DNA of 55,038 bases. Source: CAIJNA01 sp964516815. GTDB lineage: Bacteria > Campylobacterota > Campylobacteria > Campylobacterales > Arcobacteraceae. The stretch is from positions 1 through 55,038 of the forward strand of contig CAZEXK010000009.1 of assembly GCA_964516815.1 (NCBI GenBank), in the 5' to 3' direction. The translations under genes were made by a program, and so were the position numbers. Shown in pieces: positions 7,507 through 17,072 of this stretch (its first letter is position 1; each line of letters starts with the position of its first letter). The notes below the pieces were generated by a model. It was not told where the DNA came from and did no database searches. It was given only the letters and a program-made list of their open reading frames with translations.

Positions 7507-8540
7507 TACTATTATTTGCATTAGTTTTATTAGTTTCATTTTTATGTTCAGTTTTAGAATCTGTCTTATTATCAACAAATATATCATATATTTCAGTACT
7601 TGAACAAAAAAATAAAAAAGCTGGAAGAGCTTTAAAAAAATTAAAAGAAGATATAGACAAATCTATTTCATCTATTCTTATTTTAAACACATTTGCGAAT
7701 ACATTAGGTGCTACTGCAATAGGTATACAGGCACAAAAAGTATTTGAAGGAAATGCTAATATTATTTTTCTTGTTTCTATTACTCTTACATTTTTGATAT
7801 TATTTGTCGCAGAAATAATACCTAAAACAATTGGAGCAGTTTATTGGAAAGAATTAGCAATACCAGCTACAAAATTAATTAAATTTTTTATTTTAATCAC
7901 ATATCCTATAATAATAATAACAATGTTTATAACCAAAAAAATTAATAAAAATGATGGACTAGATGAAATCACAAGAGAAGAGATACTTCACACTGCGCTT
8001 TTAAGTGAAGAAAGTGGAGTAATAAATGATTTAGAATCTGATATCATTGAAAATACTTTAACGTTAAAAGCTATGAAAATCAAAGATATATTAACACCAA
8101 GATCAGTAGTGTTTTCTGTATCTAAAGATGCAAAAATTAAAGATTTACTTGACGATGAAAGAACATATAAATTTTCAAGAGTACCTGTATATTCTGAAAA
8201 TATTGATAATATAGTAGGTGTGATATTAACTAAAAAATTATTTAAAAATGCTATTAAAAATAAAGAGCAAACTATGGAAGATATTATGAGTAATATTGAT
8301 AGCATAAATGAAAACATACCTGTATCAAAAGCACTTATTAGTTTTACTAAAGCAAAAGAGCATATGCTCATAGTTACTGATGGTTATGATCAAACAGAAG
8401 GAATTGTAACACTTGAAGATTGTATTGAAACACTTCTAGGGTTAGAAATTATGGACGAGCTAGATACAACTGAAGACATGAGAAAGTTAGCATCTCAAAA
8501 AATGAGAGCAAATAGAAAAATTAAAGATAAAGTCGAATAA
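7494..8540 (+). CDS. CNNM/DUF21-CBS membrane protein (hemolysin C/CorB-like)
   Basis: 348 residues. The N-terminal 150 residues are a DUF21 (CNNM) transmembrane domain with about four helices and the motif VAEIIPKTIG. A CBS-pair region follows (about 190-325, with LTPRSVVFSV, FSRVPVYSENIDNIVGVI and IVTLEDCIETLLG). Family members export or sense Mg2+/Co2+. The C-terminal CorC/HlyC domain of the long bacterial forms is missing, and the protein ends soon after the CBS pair with a basic tail. Cellular location is the inner membrane. Start choice rests on the hydrophobic N-terminus MEILILLFALVLL. The substrate is not deducible. Confidence 0.85.
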   Translation: MEILILLFALVLLVSFLCSVLESVLLSTNISYISVLEQKNKKAGRALKKLKEDIDKSISSILILNTFANTLGATAIGIQAQKVFEGNANIIFLVSITLTFLILFVAEIIPKTIGAVYWKELAIPATKLIKFFILITYPIIIITMFITKKINKNDGLDEITREEILHTALLSEESGVINDLESDIIENTLTLKAMKIKDILTPRSVVFSVSKDAKIKDLLDDERTYKFSRVPVYSENIDNIVGVILTKKLFKNAIKNKEQTMEDIMSNIDSINENIPVSKALISFTKAKEHMLIVTDGYDQTEGIVTLEDCIETLLGLEIMDELDTTEDMRKLASQKMRANRKIKDKVE

Positions 8541-8656
8541 TGGCATTTATTACTAATGAATTAAATGATAATCGAACTAAGAAAGAACATATTGAATATA
8601 TGAAAAAGAAAAATCAAATTAGTTTTGATGGTAAAGATACAAAGTTATTTAATTAA
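8540..8656 (+). CDS. Small 38-residue hypothetical protein, coupled to the CNNM gene
   Basis: The ATG overlaps the upstream stop codon (TAATG), the classical arrangement for translational coupling. The product (MAFITNELNDNRTKKEHIEY, then 18 residues ending DTKLFN) is polar, basic and without a membrane helix. It fills the space up to the argF end almost exactly. No family is recognised. The tight overlap and lack of in-frame stops favour a real gene. Confidence 0.5.
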   Translation: MAFITNELNDNRTKKEHIEYMKKKNQISFDGKDTKLFN

Positions 8657-8662
8657 TTATAA

Positions 8663-9592
8663 CTAATCTTTATATCTTTTTGAATCTAACCAAACCATTA
8701 TGCCTTTTTGAGCATGAAGTCTATTTTCTGCTTCATTGAATATAATATTACTATGTTTCTCAAAAATGCTTGTACTAACTTCATACTCTCTATAAGCTGG
8801 CAAACAATGTAAAAATATTACATCTTTTCTTGCTTTGTTCATTAATTCATCATTTACAATAAAGCCATCAAAAGCTTTTATTCTAAGTTCTTTTTGTTCT
8901 TCTTGTCCCATTGAAATCCATGTATCAGTTGTGACTACACTAGCATTTTGAACTGCTTGGTTTACATCATAACAAGTAGTGATTTTTGCTCCTGATTTTT
9001 TTGCAAAAAGTAAAGCATCATCAAGTATATCTTGATTTACTTCATATCCTTTAGGTGTTGCAATTGATAAATCAAAGCCAAGTTTAGAAGCTAACATTAA
9101 CCATGAGTGCGTAATGTTATTTCCATCTCCTACATATGCTACTTTTAAATTATCTTGTAAATTATGTTCTACTATAGTCATATAATCAGCCATAAGTTGT
9201 ATAGGATGATATAAGTTAGTTAAACCATTTATAATAGGAACTTTTGAATATGATGCAAATTCTTCTAATTCTTTTTGCGAATCATTTCTTATCATTATCA
9301 TATCTACCATTGAAGAAATAACTCTTGATGTATCACTTATAGGTTCACCACGACCTAATTGGATATCATTTGAAGATAAAAATAAAGCTATTCCTCCTAG
9401 TTGATAAATACCTGTTTCAAAACTAACTCTTGTTCTTGTACTTGATTTTTCAAATATCATACCTAGTGTTTGTTTAGGCATATAATTTTTAAACATTTTT
9501 TGTTTTACTTCTTTTTTTATTTTAAAAGCTAAATCAATAATTTCTAATATTTCTTCTTTAGTATAATCTTTTAAACTTAGAAAATGTTTCAT
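8663..9592 (-). CDS. argF: Ornithine carbamoyltransferase
   Basis: Transfers the carbamoyl group from carbamoyl phosphate to ornithine, making citrulline in arginine biosynthesis. The 309-residue length is normal. Visible motifs are the carbamoyl-phosphate loop SSTRTR (50-55), HPIQ (about 128), the catalytic-Cys loop FLHCLPAYRE (about 261-270) and FNEAENRLHAQ near the C-terminus. It is a single minus-strand gene between the CNNM cluster and ruvA. A hairpin and A/T-rich leader lie upstream. Confidence 0.97.
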   Translation of the reverse strand: MKHFLSLKDYTKEEILEIIDLAFKIKKEVKQKMFKNYMPKQTLGMIFEKSSTRTRVSFETGIYQLGGIALFLSSNDIQLGRGEPISDTSRVISSMVDMIMIRNDSQKELEEFASYSKVPIINGLTNLYHPIQLMADYMTIVEHNLQDNLKVAYVGDGNNITHSWLMLASKLGFDLSIATPKGYEVNQDILDDALLFAKKSGAKITTCYDVNQAVQNASVVTTDTWISMGQEEQKELRIKAFDGFIVNDELMNKARKDVIFLHCLPAYREYEVSTSIFEKHSNIIFNEAENRLHAQKGIMVWLDSKRYKD

Positions 9593-9712
9593 ACTTATAT
9601 CCTATATTATATTTATTAAAAAAAATTATTATAGTTTTTTTAAACTTAAAAAATACAATTACAATAAATAAAGTACAATTATATATTATATAATTTAGAA
9701 CAAAAAGACTGT

Positions 9713-9741
9713 GCTAAATAAGCATATAAGCATTATTTAGG
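9713..9741. promoter_or_regulatory. Hairpin in the argF-ruvA intergenic region
   Basis: CTAAATAA and TTATTTAG pair as an 8-bp stem, extended by inner GC/GC pairs around an ATATAA loop with one bulged A. It lies in the divergent gap about 40 nt before ruvA. Two near-identical tracts reading TAAACTTAAAA also occur in this gap, near 9640 and 9750. The role is unknown; a regulatory dyad or an attenuator is possible. Confidence 0.35.
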
Positions 9742-9780
9742 TATATTTTTAAACTTAAAATATATTATATAAGGTTATAA

Positions 9781-10341
9781 ATGATAGTTGGAATTGAAGG
9801 AATAATAGAAAAAAAAGAATCAACATTTTTACATATAAATACCAATGGCATAATACATGAAGTTTTTGTTTCAATTAATTGTTCTTCGTCAATAAGTGAA
9901 AATAAGGTCAAACTTTACATAAGTCAAATAATAAGAGAAGATGCTAATACCTTGTATGGTTTTTTAAATAAAAATGAAAAAAAACTTTTTGATACAGTAA
10001 TTAAAATTAATGGAGTTGGACCTAAGGTCGCTTTAGCTATTTGTTCAACATTTACGCCATCTTCTTTTGCTCAAATTGTTAGTAACAATGATGTTGATAC
10101 TTTAAAAAGGGTTCCTGGTATTGGACCTAAAGGTGCGAGTAGAATATTAGTTGAGTTAAGTGGTTTTGTAGTTGATAATTCAAATAATGAAGAAGATGCA
10201 AATTTAAATATTAGCGATGCAATATTAGCTCTTGAATCACTAGGATTTAAAAAAGAAATAATAAACAAGACATTAAAAACATGTACATCAAACAGTACTC
10301 AAGAGCTTGTAAAAGAAGCTTTGAAAAAATTAAGTAGATAA
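9781..10341 (+). CDS. ruvA: Holliday junction DNA helicase subunit RuvA
   Basis: Binds four-way junctions and loads the RuvB motor during recombinational repair. The 186 residues show the three-domain plan: an OB fold (1-62, ending YGFLNKNEKKLF), tandem helix-hairpin-helix motifs (INGVGPKVALAI about 78-89 and VPGIGPKGASRILVEL about 112-127), and a C-terminal RuvB-binding helical domain (about 140-186). It is the first gene of a plus-strand operon; ddl starts 9 nt after its stop. ruvA-ddl adjacency also occurs in Campylobacter. Confidence 0.95.
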   Translation: MIVGIEGIIEKKESTFLHINTNGIIHEVFVSINCSSSISENKVKLYISQIIREDANTLYGFLNKNEKKLFDTVIKINGVGPKVALAICSTFTPSSFAQIVSNNDVDTLKRVPGIGPKGASRILVELSGFVVDNSNNEEDANLNISDAILALESLGFKKEIINKTLKTCTSNSTQELVKEALKKLSR

Positions 10342-10350
10342 GGTAATATA

Positions 10351-11397
10351 ATGAATAAAATAATTGCAATAGTTTTTGGTAGTCAAAGTTATGAACATGA
10401 GATAAGTATTGTCTCTGCAATTTCTATGAAAAAAGTAATAAACAATGAACTTAAATTTATATTTATAAATAAGCATAGAGAGTTTTATGATATTCCATCT
10501 TCAAAAATTACATCAAAAATATTTTCAAGTGGGGAATATAAAAATTTTGATAAGCTAAATATAGTTCAAAACGGTTTTATAAAGTCTTCAATGTTTGGAA
10601 ATAAACATTTAAAATTTGATGTTATTTTAAATCTTACACATGGAGGAGATGGAGAAAATGGTATTTTAGCATCATTATTTGAGTTTTTTAATATTGATTT
10701 TATTGGACCTAGAAATATTGCTTGTGTGGTATCTTATGATAAATATATCACAAAATCGTATGCTAAAGATAATGATGTTAAAACATTGGATGCTAGCTAT
10801 TTTACAAAAGATAAAATAAATAGCATTAGTATTAGTAACTTTCCAGTTATTATTAAACCAAATAGCTTAGGTTCTAGCATAGGAGTTAGTATTGTAAAAG
10901 ATCAAAGCGAATTAGCTTATGCAATTGATACAGCTTTTGAATACGATGATGCAATTATAATAGAAAAATTTGTAGCAGGGGTAAAAGAATATAATCTTGC
11001 AGGAGCAAAAATAAATGGAAAATTTATATTTTCAATAGTTGAAGAGCCAGCTAAAGAAGATTTTTTAGATTTTGATAAAAAATATTTAGATTTTGCAAGA
11101 ACATCTCAAGCTAATGAAGCAGATATTCATGAAAAACTTGTAAATAAATTACAAAACAATTTTGAAAAAATATACAATAATACCTTTGAAGGTTCATTAA
11201 TAAGATGTGATTTTTTTGTTATACATGATGAAGTGTACTTAAATGAAATCAATTCAATTCCTGGATCTATGTCAAATTATTTATTTAATGATTTTAATTC
11301 TGTTATTAATGAATTATCAAATAATTTACCTCAAAAAGAACAAATAAATGTAACTTATGATTATGTAAATAAAATACAAAGTGCAAAAGGAAAATAA
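10351..11397 (+). CDS. ddl: D-alanine--D-alanine ligase
   Basis: ATP-grasp enzyme joining two D-alanines for the peptidoglycan stem peptide. 348 residues. The N-terminal domain has FGSQSYEHEISIVSA (about 9-23) and NLTHGGDGENG. The ATP-grasp core has VIIKPNSLGSSIGVS (about 167-181), and the metal site is in LNEINSIPGSMSNYLF (about 299-314). It is sandwiched between ruvA and an RND transporter gene that starts 8 nt downstream. Confidence 0.95.
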   Translation: MNKIIAIVFGSQSYEHEISIVSAISMKKVINNELKFIFINKHREFYDIPSSKITSKIFSSGEYKNFDKLNIVQNGFIKSSMFGNKHLKFDVILNLTHGGDGENGILASLFEFFNIDFIGPRNIACVVSYDKYITKSYAKDNDVKTLDASYFTKDKINSISISNFPVIIKPNSLGSSIGVSIVKDQSELAYAIDTAFEYDDAIIIEKFVAGVKEYNLAGAKINGKFIFSIVEEPAKEDFLDFDKKYLDFARTSQANEADIHEKLVNKLQNNFEKIYNNTFEGSLIRCDFFVIHDEVYLNEINSIPGSMSNYLFNDFNSVINELSNNLPQKEQINVTYDYVNKIQSAKGK

Positions 11398-11405
11398 AAA
11401 TAATT

Positions 11406-14400
11406 ATGATAAAAAATATAATTAGATTTGCACTTGAAAAGCCCATACTCAATTATATACTATTGTTATTTATTTTTATGCTTAGTATTTTTTCATATAT
11501 TAATATTCCAAAAGAAATATTTCCAGTTTCATCTTTAAATACAATATCCATTAAAGGAGTGTATCCAGGAGCTAGTAGTGATATGCTAGATTTAATGGCT
11601 GTTGATAAAATAGAAGATGATTTAATAAATTTAAGTGAAGCTGATAAAATAACTACTACTGTTAAGAGTGATTTTTTTAATATAAATATTACTCTTAAAA
11701 GTGGTAATAATGTTTCTGATGTTATTGCTGATGTAAAAGATATAGTAAGTAAAATTAAATCAGATTTACCCTCTGATATGAATGAACCTACTGTTAGTGA
11801 GATTAAATTATCAATTCCATTAATAACTGTATCAATAAGCTCTAATAAATCAACAAAAGAATTGTTAAAAATTACTAAAGATGTAAGATCAAAACTTTCA
11901 AAATTGACAGACTTATCACAATTAAGTATTTGGCAAGATAGTCAAAATCAATTGTTAATCACTTTTGATGAAAATAAAATAAATGCTTATGGTTTAAACA
12001 AGCAGTTAGTAGTACAAACTATTTCGCAAATGAGCTCAATATTTCCAGCAGGTAATATTAAAGATAGTCAAACACATTATTTTATTTCAAGTATAAATGG
12101 AGAAAAAGATTTAAATAAATTAAAAAATAGCATTTTAAAAATTGGTGATATTAAAATATATTTAAAAGATATAGCCAATGTTGAATTTAAACTAGGAGAT
12201 GCAAGTACTCTATCACATTTTAATGCGAAAAGAAACATGTCAATTGGTATAAATAAAGGACGCACGGGTGATGCAATTTCCTTAGTAAAAGAAATAAAAG
12301 AGATATTAGAACAAGAAGAAAAAAAATATACAGACGTAAAATTTGATACCTATTTAGATTCCTCAGTTTGGATTAAAAATAGACTTAATACAGTTGTATC
12401 TAATATTGTATTTGGAGTGATACTTTTATCTATAGCATTGTTATTTTTTATAAATGCAAGAATTGCATTTGTTGTTGCATTGGGTATTCCTACTAGTTTT
12501 ATGATAGGTTTAATTGCTGCTGAATCTTTAGGACATAGTTTAAATATGCTTTCTTTGTTGGGTGGGCTTTTAGCATTAGGAATGCTTGTTGATGAAGCTA
12601 TTGTAGTTGGTGAAAATATATATAGACACCTTGAAATGGGTAAAAATAAATTTGATGCTGCTTTAGATGGGGCTTATGAAATGTTTCCAGCTGTGTTAAC
12701 AGCAACGGCAACTACAATATTTGCCTTTTTACCTATTTTAATGATGAGTGGAGAAACTGGTGTTTTTTTAAAAATACTACCTATTATGATAAGTGTACTT
12801 ATTTTATCCTCACTTTTTGAGGCTTTTTATTTTTTACCATTACATGCAAAACATACTTTTAAAGTAAATAAAAATATACAAGATAAGAAAAGTATTTGGG
12901 ATAAATTAAAGATAAAATATAATTATTTATTAAATATTGTATTAAAAGGTAGATATATATCTTTATTAGTGTTACTTGGTGGAATAATTGTAGGAAGTGT
13001 ACTTTTAGCAATGAGTTCAAAGTTTGAATTTATGCCAAAATTTGATACAACTCAAATATATATTTCAGGTTCTATTGGTGCTGGAAATTCATTAGAACAA
13101 ACTGAGAAAAAAGTATATGAATTAGAAAAAAAACTACTCAAAAACTTTGAACTTGGAGATGAAATAGACTCTATATCTTCTGTTGTTGGCTTAAAACTTG
13201 ATGGTAAACAAATAGCTCAATTTCAAGAGTTTTATTTTCAAATATTTGTGAATTTAAAAGAAAGAGCAGCATATAATATTTTTGATAAATATATAAATCC
13301 TGTTTTAAGTCCAAAATACGATGATAAAGATATGACAAGATTAGATGCAGCTGAAGATATTGCAAAACAAATGAAACTAGTATTAAGTGATGAATTAAAC
13401 TCAAGTGTTTATGATGAACTTAGTATACAAGTACCAGGTGCTGGAATTGTAAAAAATGATATTGAAATTGCATTTAGTGCAGTAGAACTTAAAGATGTCA
13501 GACAAGCAATAGATACTATTAAAAATGAAATGTCCAAAATAGATGGTGTTAATAATATACTTGACGATATATTAATAGGTAATTTTGATTTAAAATTTGT
13601 AGTAAATTCTTATGGGCAAAGTTTGGGTTTTAATGAAACAAATATTGTTAGTGCTTTAAAGCCATATTACTTTAAAACAGCATATAGCAAGATGTATGAT
13701 AAAAGTGGAATGATTGATATTGTTTTTGTAAGTAAAAACAAGAACAACAAATCTTCACTTGATAACTTTGAATTAAGTATACCAAATAGCAATAAAAAAA
13801 TAAACATTAATGAAATAGTTGAGTTTAAAAAGCACATGAGTCTTAGTCAAATTTTAAAAGAAAATGGTACAAGAATACAAAGTATCACAGCTTCTTTAAA
13901 TAATATTACTTCTGATGAAGTTTTTACTATATTAAATAAACATTTAGATTCTTTGCCTGAAAATGTAAAAGTAAAAATAAAAGGTGAGCAAGAAGAAAAT
14001 AAAAAAGTCCAAATGGAAATGATGCAGGCTTTTTTTATCGCTCTTGTACTTATATTTATATCTCTTGTTGTTATGTTTGATTCAATTTTAAAATCATTTT
14101 TAATTCTTAGTACAATTCCTTTATCTATTTTAGGAGTTTTAATTGGGCATAAAATAATGGGATTAAATCTTACAATGCCTGGTGTAATTGGTATAGTGGG
14201 GCTAGCTGGTGTTATAGTTAATGATGGTATTATTATGATGGACTTCATTCAAAAATCAAAAAATATAGAAGAAGTTAAAAAGTTTTCACTCTTAAGGTTA
14301 AGACCTATTATCCTTACATCTTTTACTACAGTCCTAGGACTTAGTTCTTTGATATTTTTTGCTTCAGGTCAAGCTCTAATTTTACAGCCAATGGCAGTTT

Positions 14401-14492
14401 CATTAGGCTTTGGAATATTATGGGCTACAGTACTTAACTTATATTATATACCACTTGTATATTCTATAGTTTATATTAAAAAAATAGTATAA
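11406..14492 (+). CDS. RND-family (AcrB/HAE1-like) inner membrane transporter
   Basis: 1028 residues with the RND layout: a first helix (about 13-31), a large periplasmic loop, a helix block about 330-470 containing the proton-relay segment GGLLALGMLVDEAIVVGENI, a second periplasmic loop, and a helix block about 860-1025 with GLAGVIVNDGIIMMDFI. It should work as a trimer driven by the proton motive force. No periplasmic adaptor or outer membrane channel gene is adjacent, unlike most multidrug pumps. It could borrow partners from elsewhere or act without them. The ribosome binding site AAGGA lies at the end of ddl. The substrate is unknown. Confidence 0.88.
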   Translation: MIKNIIRFALEKPILNYILLLFIFMLSIFSYINIPKEIFPVSSLNTISIKGVYPGASSDMLDLMAVDKIEDDLINLSEADKITTTVKSDFFNINITLKSGNNVSDVIADVKDIVSKIKSDLPSDMNEPTVSEIKLSIPLITVSISSNKSTKELLKITKDVRSKLSKLTDLSQLSIWQDSQNQLLITFDENKINAYGLNKQLVVQTISQMSSIFPAGNIKDSQTHYFISSINGEKDLNKLKNSILKIGDIKIYLKDIANVEFKLGDASTLSHFNAKRNMSIGINKGRTGDAISLVKEIKEILEQEEKKYTDVKFDTYLDSSVWIKNRLNTVVSNIVFGVILLSIALLFFINARIAFVVALGIPTSFMIGLIAAESLGHSLNMLSLLGGLLALGMLVDEAIVVGENIYRHLEMGKNKFDAALDGAYEMFPAVLTATATTIFAFLPILMMSGETGVFLKILPIMISVLILSSLFEAFYFLPLHAKHTFKVNKNIQDKKSIWDKLKIKYNYLLNIVLKGRYISLLVLLGGIIVGSVLLAMSSKFEFMPKFDTTQIYISGSIGAGNSLEQTEKKVYELEKKLLKNFELGDEIDSISSVVGLKLDGKQIAQFQEFYFQIFVNLKERAAYNIFDKYINPVLSPKYDDKDMTRLDAAEDIAKQMKLVLSDELNSSVYDELSIQVPGAGIVKNDIEIAFSAVELKDVRQAIDTIKNEMSKIDGVNNILDDILIGNFDLKFVVNSYGQSLGFNETNIVSALKPYYFKTAYSKMYDKSGMIDIVFVSKNKNNKSSLDNFELSIPNSNKKININEIVEFKKHMSLSQILKENGTRIQSITASLNNITSDEVFTILNKHLDSLPENVKVKIKGEQEENKKVQMEMMQAFFIALVLIFISLVVMFDSILKSFLILSTIPLSILGVLIGHKIMGLNLTMPGVIGIVGLAGVIVNDGIIMMDFIQKSKNIEEVKKFSLLRLRPIILTSFTTVLGLSSLIFFASGQALILQPMAVSLGFGILWATVLNLYYIPLVYSIVYIKKIV

Positions 14493-14516
14493 TTATAAAA
14501 AAACAAAAGGCAAATA

Positions 14517-14780
14517 ATGAATAATTGTTATAAAAAATTACAAGATTTAATACAAGACGTTATAATTCCAGATATTGAAGATCATATTGATGATATATTT
14601 GAAGAAATAAATTCAAATAAACAAGCAAGTAAAGAAGATGAAGAAGAAATACAAGAAATGCAAGAAATGAGAAAAGAATTTACACAAATATTAGAAGATA
14701 TTCAAAATGATGAGCTAGATGAAGATGAATGTGAAGAGTTATATGAAGAAATGCTTGAAATGATTAATGAAGAAGAATAA
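14517..14780 (+). CDS. Small, extremely acidic hypothetical protein
   Basis: 87 residues, about 40% Glu/Asp, with almost continuous helical heptads (EDEEEIQEMQEMRKEFTQIL). No membrane segment and no signal peptide. It begins 24 nt after the RND gene behind an AAAAGGC ribosome binding site and ends 15 nt from the convergent mgtE, so it is the last gene of the ruvA-ddl operon. Not recognised. The composition suggests a soluble coiled-coil or a binding partner for a basic or cationic ligand. Confidence 0.75.
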   Translation: MNNCYKKLQDLIQDVIIPDIEDHIDDIFEEINSNKQASKEDEEEIQEMQEMRKEFTQILEDIQNDELDEDECEELYEEMLEMINEEE

Positions 14781-14795
14781 ATAATTTAAAATTTT

Positions 14796-16127
14796 TTATG
14801 GCATTAATATTAATTTTGCTAAGGATAAAAAACTTAAGAACCCAAGAACATCAGTAATTGTAGTTAGTAGTACAGTACTAGCAATTGCAGGATCTATATC
14901 AAGTTTTTTAAGTAACAATGGAATCATAGAACCAAAAAAACCAGCACTAATTATATTAATCATCATAGACAATGCAATAACAACTCCAAGAAGTCCCTTA
15001 TCAAACCAGATAAATGAAATTATTCCCATAATTATTGCAAAAATAGTACCATTTATCAAAGATAATATAACTTCCTTTTTTATTGTTCTTGTTGCATCAT
15101 TTTGTGCAATTTCACCTAGAGCTAATTGTCTAACAACAACCGTTAAACTTTGAGTTCCAGCATTCCCACCCATTGATGCAACAATTGGCATTAATATTGC
15201 TAAGGCTATATAAGCATTGATTGTTTCTTCGTATATTCCAATTACAGCAGAAGCTAAGATTGCTGTTAATAAGTTTATACCTAACCATACACCTCTAGTT
15301 TTTGCTGCTTGTAAAATATCTTCAGCTTCTTCAGCATCATCATCAACACCAGCCATGTTATACATTTGATCAGTTGCTTGTTCATTAATTATATCATATA
15401 CATCATCAGATGTTATTCTTCCTACTAACTCATTTTTATTATTTACAATAGCTAGTGCATTTAAATCATAGTCTTGAATTTTTTTTACTGCTAAGTCTAT
15501 ATAATCGTAATCATAAGAATAAATAGGTGCAAAAGAAGTATCATTTTCATGTATATTATTTTTAATAGTTTTTGAAAAATCAAAAATTAAAAGTTCATCA
15601 AGTTTAATTGCATATTTTAATTTATTTTGATCATCAATTATAAACAAGGTATGAATATTTTCTAATTTTTCATTTTCTTTTAATATTTTGTATTCGTTTA
15701 CAATATCTTTTAAAATTTGATTTTCATTTGCAATAAATAGCTCTGTTTGCATATATGCACCAGATTCTAATTCATCGTATTTTTTTAGTGTATTAATATC
15801 ATTTTGATCATCTACATTTAATTTGTTAAAAACTTCGCTTGCCAATTCTTCATCATGATGTTCCAAATCTTGCATAAAATCTGTTTGGTCATCACTCTCA
15901 AGTTCAGATACAGCATGTGCTAGTTCTTTTGTATCAAATACATCAATAAAATCTTCAAAATATCTATCAGGTAACTCTAATGCAACGTCACCTATTAATT
16001 CTGTTGGAATAAGTTTTATGGCATCTTTAAAATCATCATCTTTTAAATCTTTTAATAAATTCGCAATTTGTGATTCATGCAATTCTTCTATATTTGTAGA
16101 ATATAAATATTTTTTAAGTTCGTTCAC
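14796..16127 (-). CDS. mgtE: Magnesium transporter MgtE
   Basis: Mg2+-gated Mg2+ channel of the inner membrane. 443 residues: an N-terminal helical superhelix domain (about 1-125), a CBS pair (about 130-250, with AIVNNKNELVGRITSDDVYD), a connecting helix, and five hydrophobic helices (about 285-440) containing the signature GGNAGTQSLTVVVRQLALGE. The start is GTG (minus strand, 16125-16127) with AAAGG a few bases upstream. A TATAAT-like box lies in the 51-nt gap to lpxL, so it may have its own promoter besides read-through from the upstream run. Confidence 0.95.
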   Translation of the reverse strand: MNELKKYLYSTNIEELHESQIANLLKDLKDDDFKDAIKLIPTELIGDVALELPDRYFEDFIDVFDTKELAHAVSELESDDQTDFMQDLEHHDEELASEVFNKLNVDDQNDINTLKKYDELESGAYMQTELFIANENQILKDIVNEYKILKENEKLENIHTLFIIDDQNKLKYAIKLDELLIFDFSKTIKNNIHENDTSFAPIYSYDYDYIDLAVKKIQDYDLNALAIVNNKNELVGRITSDDVYDIINEQATDQMYNMAGVDDDAEEAEDILQAAKTRGVWLGINLLTAILASAVIGIYEETINAYIALAILMPIVASMGGNAGTQSLTVVVRQLALGEIAQNDATRTIKKEVILSLINGTIFAIIMGIISFIWFDKGLLGVVIALSMMINIISAGFFGSMIPLLLKKLDIDPAIASTVLLTTITDVLGFLSFLSLAKLILMP

Positions 16128-16178
16128 AAAAGACCTTTACAAGATAATATTTAATTATACTGTAAATACATTAAAAAT

Positions 16179-17066
16179 TTATTTTTGATATATTTCTTTG
16201 TTAAAGACTTTAAATCTTTTATGTTGCCATAGCCATTGTGAAGGATTTTTTTTGATTTGTTGTTCTATAATATTTGCTTGAATTTGAGTTAAATTCAAAA
16301 CTTGATTTTTACCTTTAAAATCATTTGGATCAATTGCATCATAAAAAATTGCATCATATTTTCCAAAAGAAGTTCTTTGGAAAAACAATGGAATGATAAC
16401 AGCATTAAATTTTATTGCCAGTTTTGAAGATGAATCACTTTTTAGTACCTTAGCTCCCATAAAGTTTACTTCTATTCCTGTTGAGTTGTGTTGATCTATT
16501 ACAAGACCTATTATTCTATCATTTTTTAAAGCTTTTACCAATCCTCTTGCTGCATCTTTTTTTTCTAACATTTGTGTATTGTTTCTACTTCTTGTTTCAT
16601 CTAGCTCTTCATTAAAGTATTTATTATTCATTGGTCTACCGACCATTGTTGTTGGTTTGTATTTTAATGGTATCCAAGTATTTCCATATTCCCAGTTTGA
16701 ATAATGTGCAGTTATTAGTATGATTTTTTTATTTTCTTTGATAGCATTTAATATTACCTCTTCATTTATTGGGGTAATTTTTTCATCAAATTGCTTAAGT
16801 GTTAATTTTTGATTTATGATAAAGTCATATAAATTATAAACTAAAGTTTGATAAGTTTTTTTTACAATTAATATTTTTTCTTTATTGCTTAGAATATCTT
16901 TATATACAAAGTCAAGATTATTAAAAGCATATTTTTTATGTTCTTTATTTATTAAGTAAATAAAACTTGCTAATAAATCTAAAAAAACTTTAATGATTTT
17001 AGAAGGTATAATTAATACTAAAAATTTGAATATTTTATAGATAATAAAAATTATATAATCTATCAT
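16179..17066 (-). CDS. Lipid A acyltransferase, LpxL/HtrB family
   Basis: Transfers a secondary acyl chain to lipid A at the inner membrane. 295 residues with a hydrophobic N-terminal anchor (MIDYIIFIIYKIFKFLVLII), the HX4E catalytic motif in TAHYSNWEYG (about 117-126), and the later GLVIDQH segment. It lies 6 nt after a truncated heptosyltransferase gene. The waaC-htrB order is known from Campylobacter LOS loci, which supports the lipid A/LOS assignment. Which LpxL-family position it acylates cannot be read from the sequence. Confidence 0.88.
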   Translation of the reverse strand: MIDYIIFIIYKIFKFLVLIIPSKIIKVFLDLLASFIYLINKEHKKYAFNNLDFVYKDILSNKEKILIVKKTYQTLVYNLYDFIINQKLTLKQFDEKITPINEEVILNAIKENKKIILITAHYSNWEYGNTWIPLKYKPTTMVGRPMNNKYFNEELDETRSRNNTQMLEKKDAARGLVKALKNDRIIGLVIDQHNSTGIEVNFMGAKVLKSDSSSKLAIKFNAVIIPLFFQRTSFGKYDAIFYDAIDPNDFKGKNQVLNLTQIQANIIEQQIKKNPSQWLWQHKRFKVFNKEIYQK

Positions 17067-17072
17067 TTTAAA

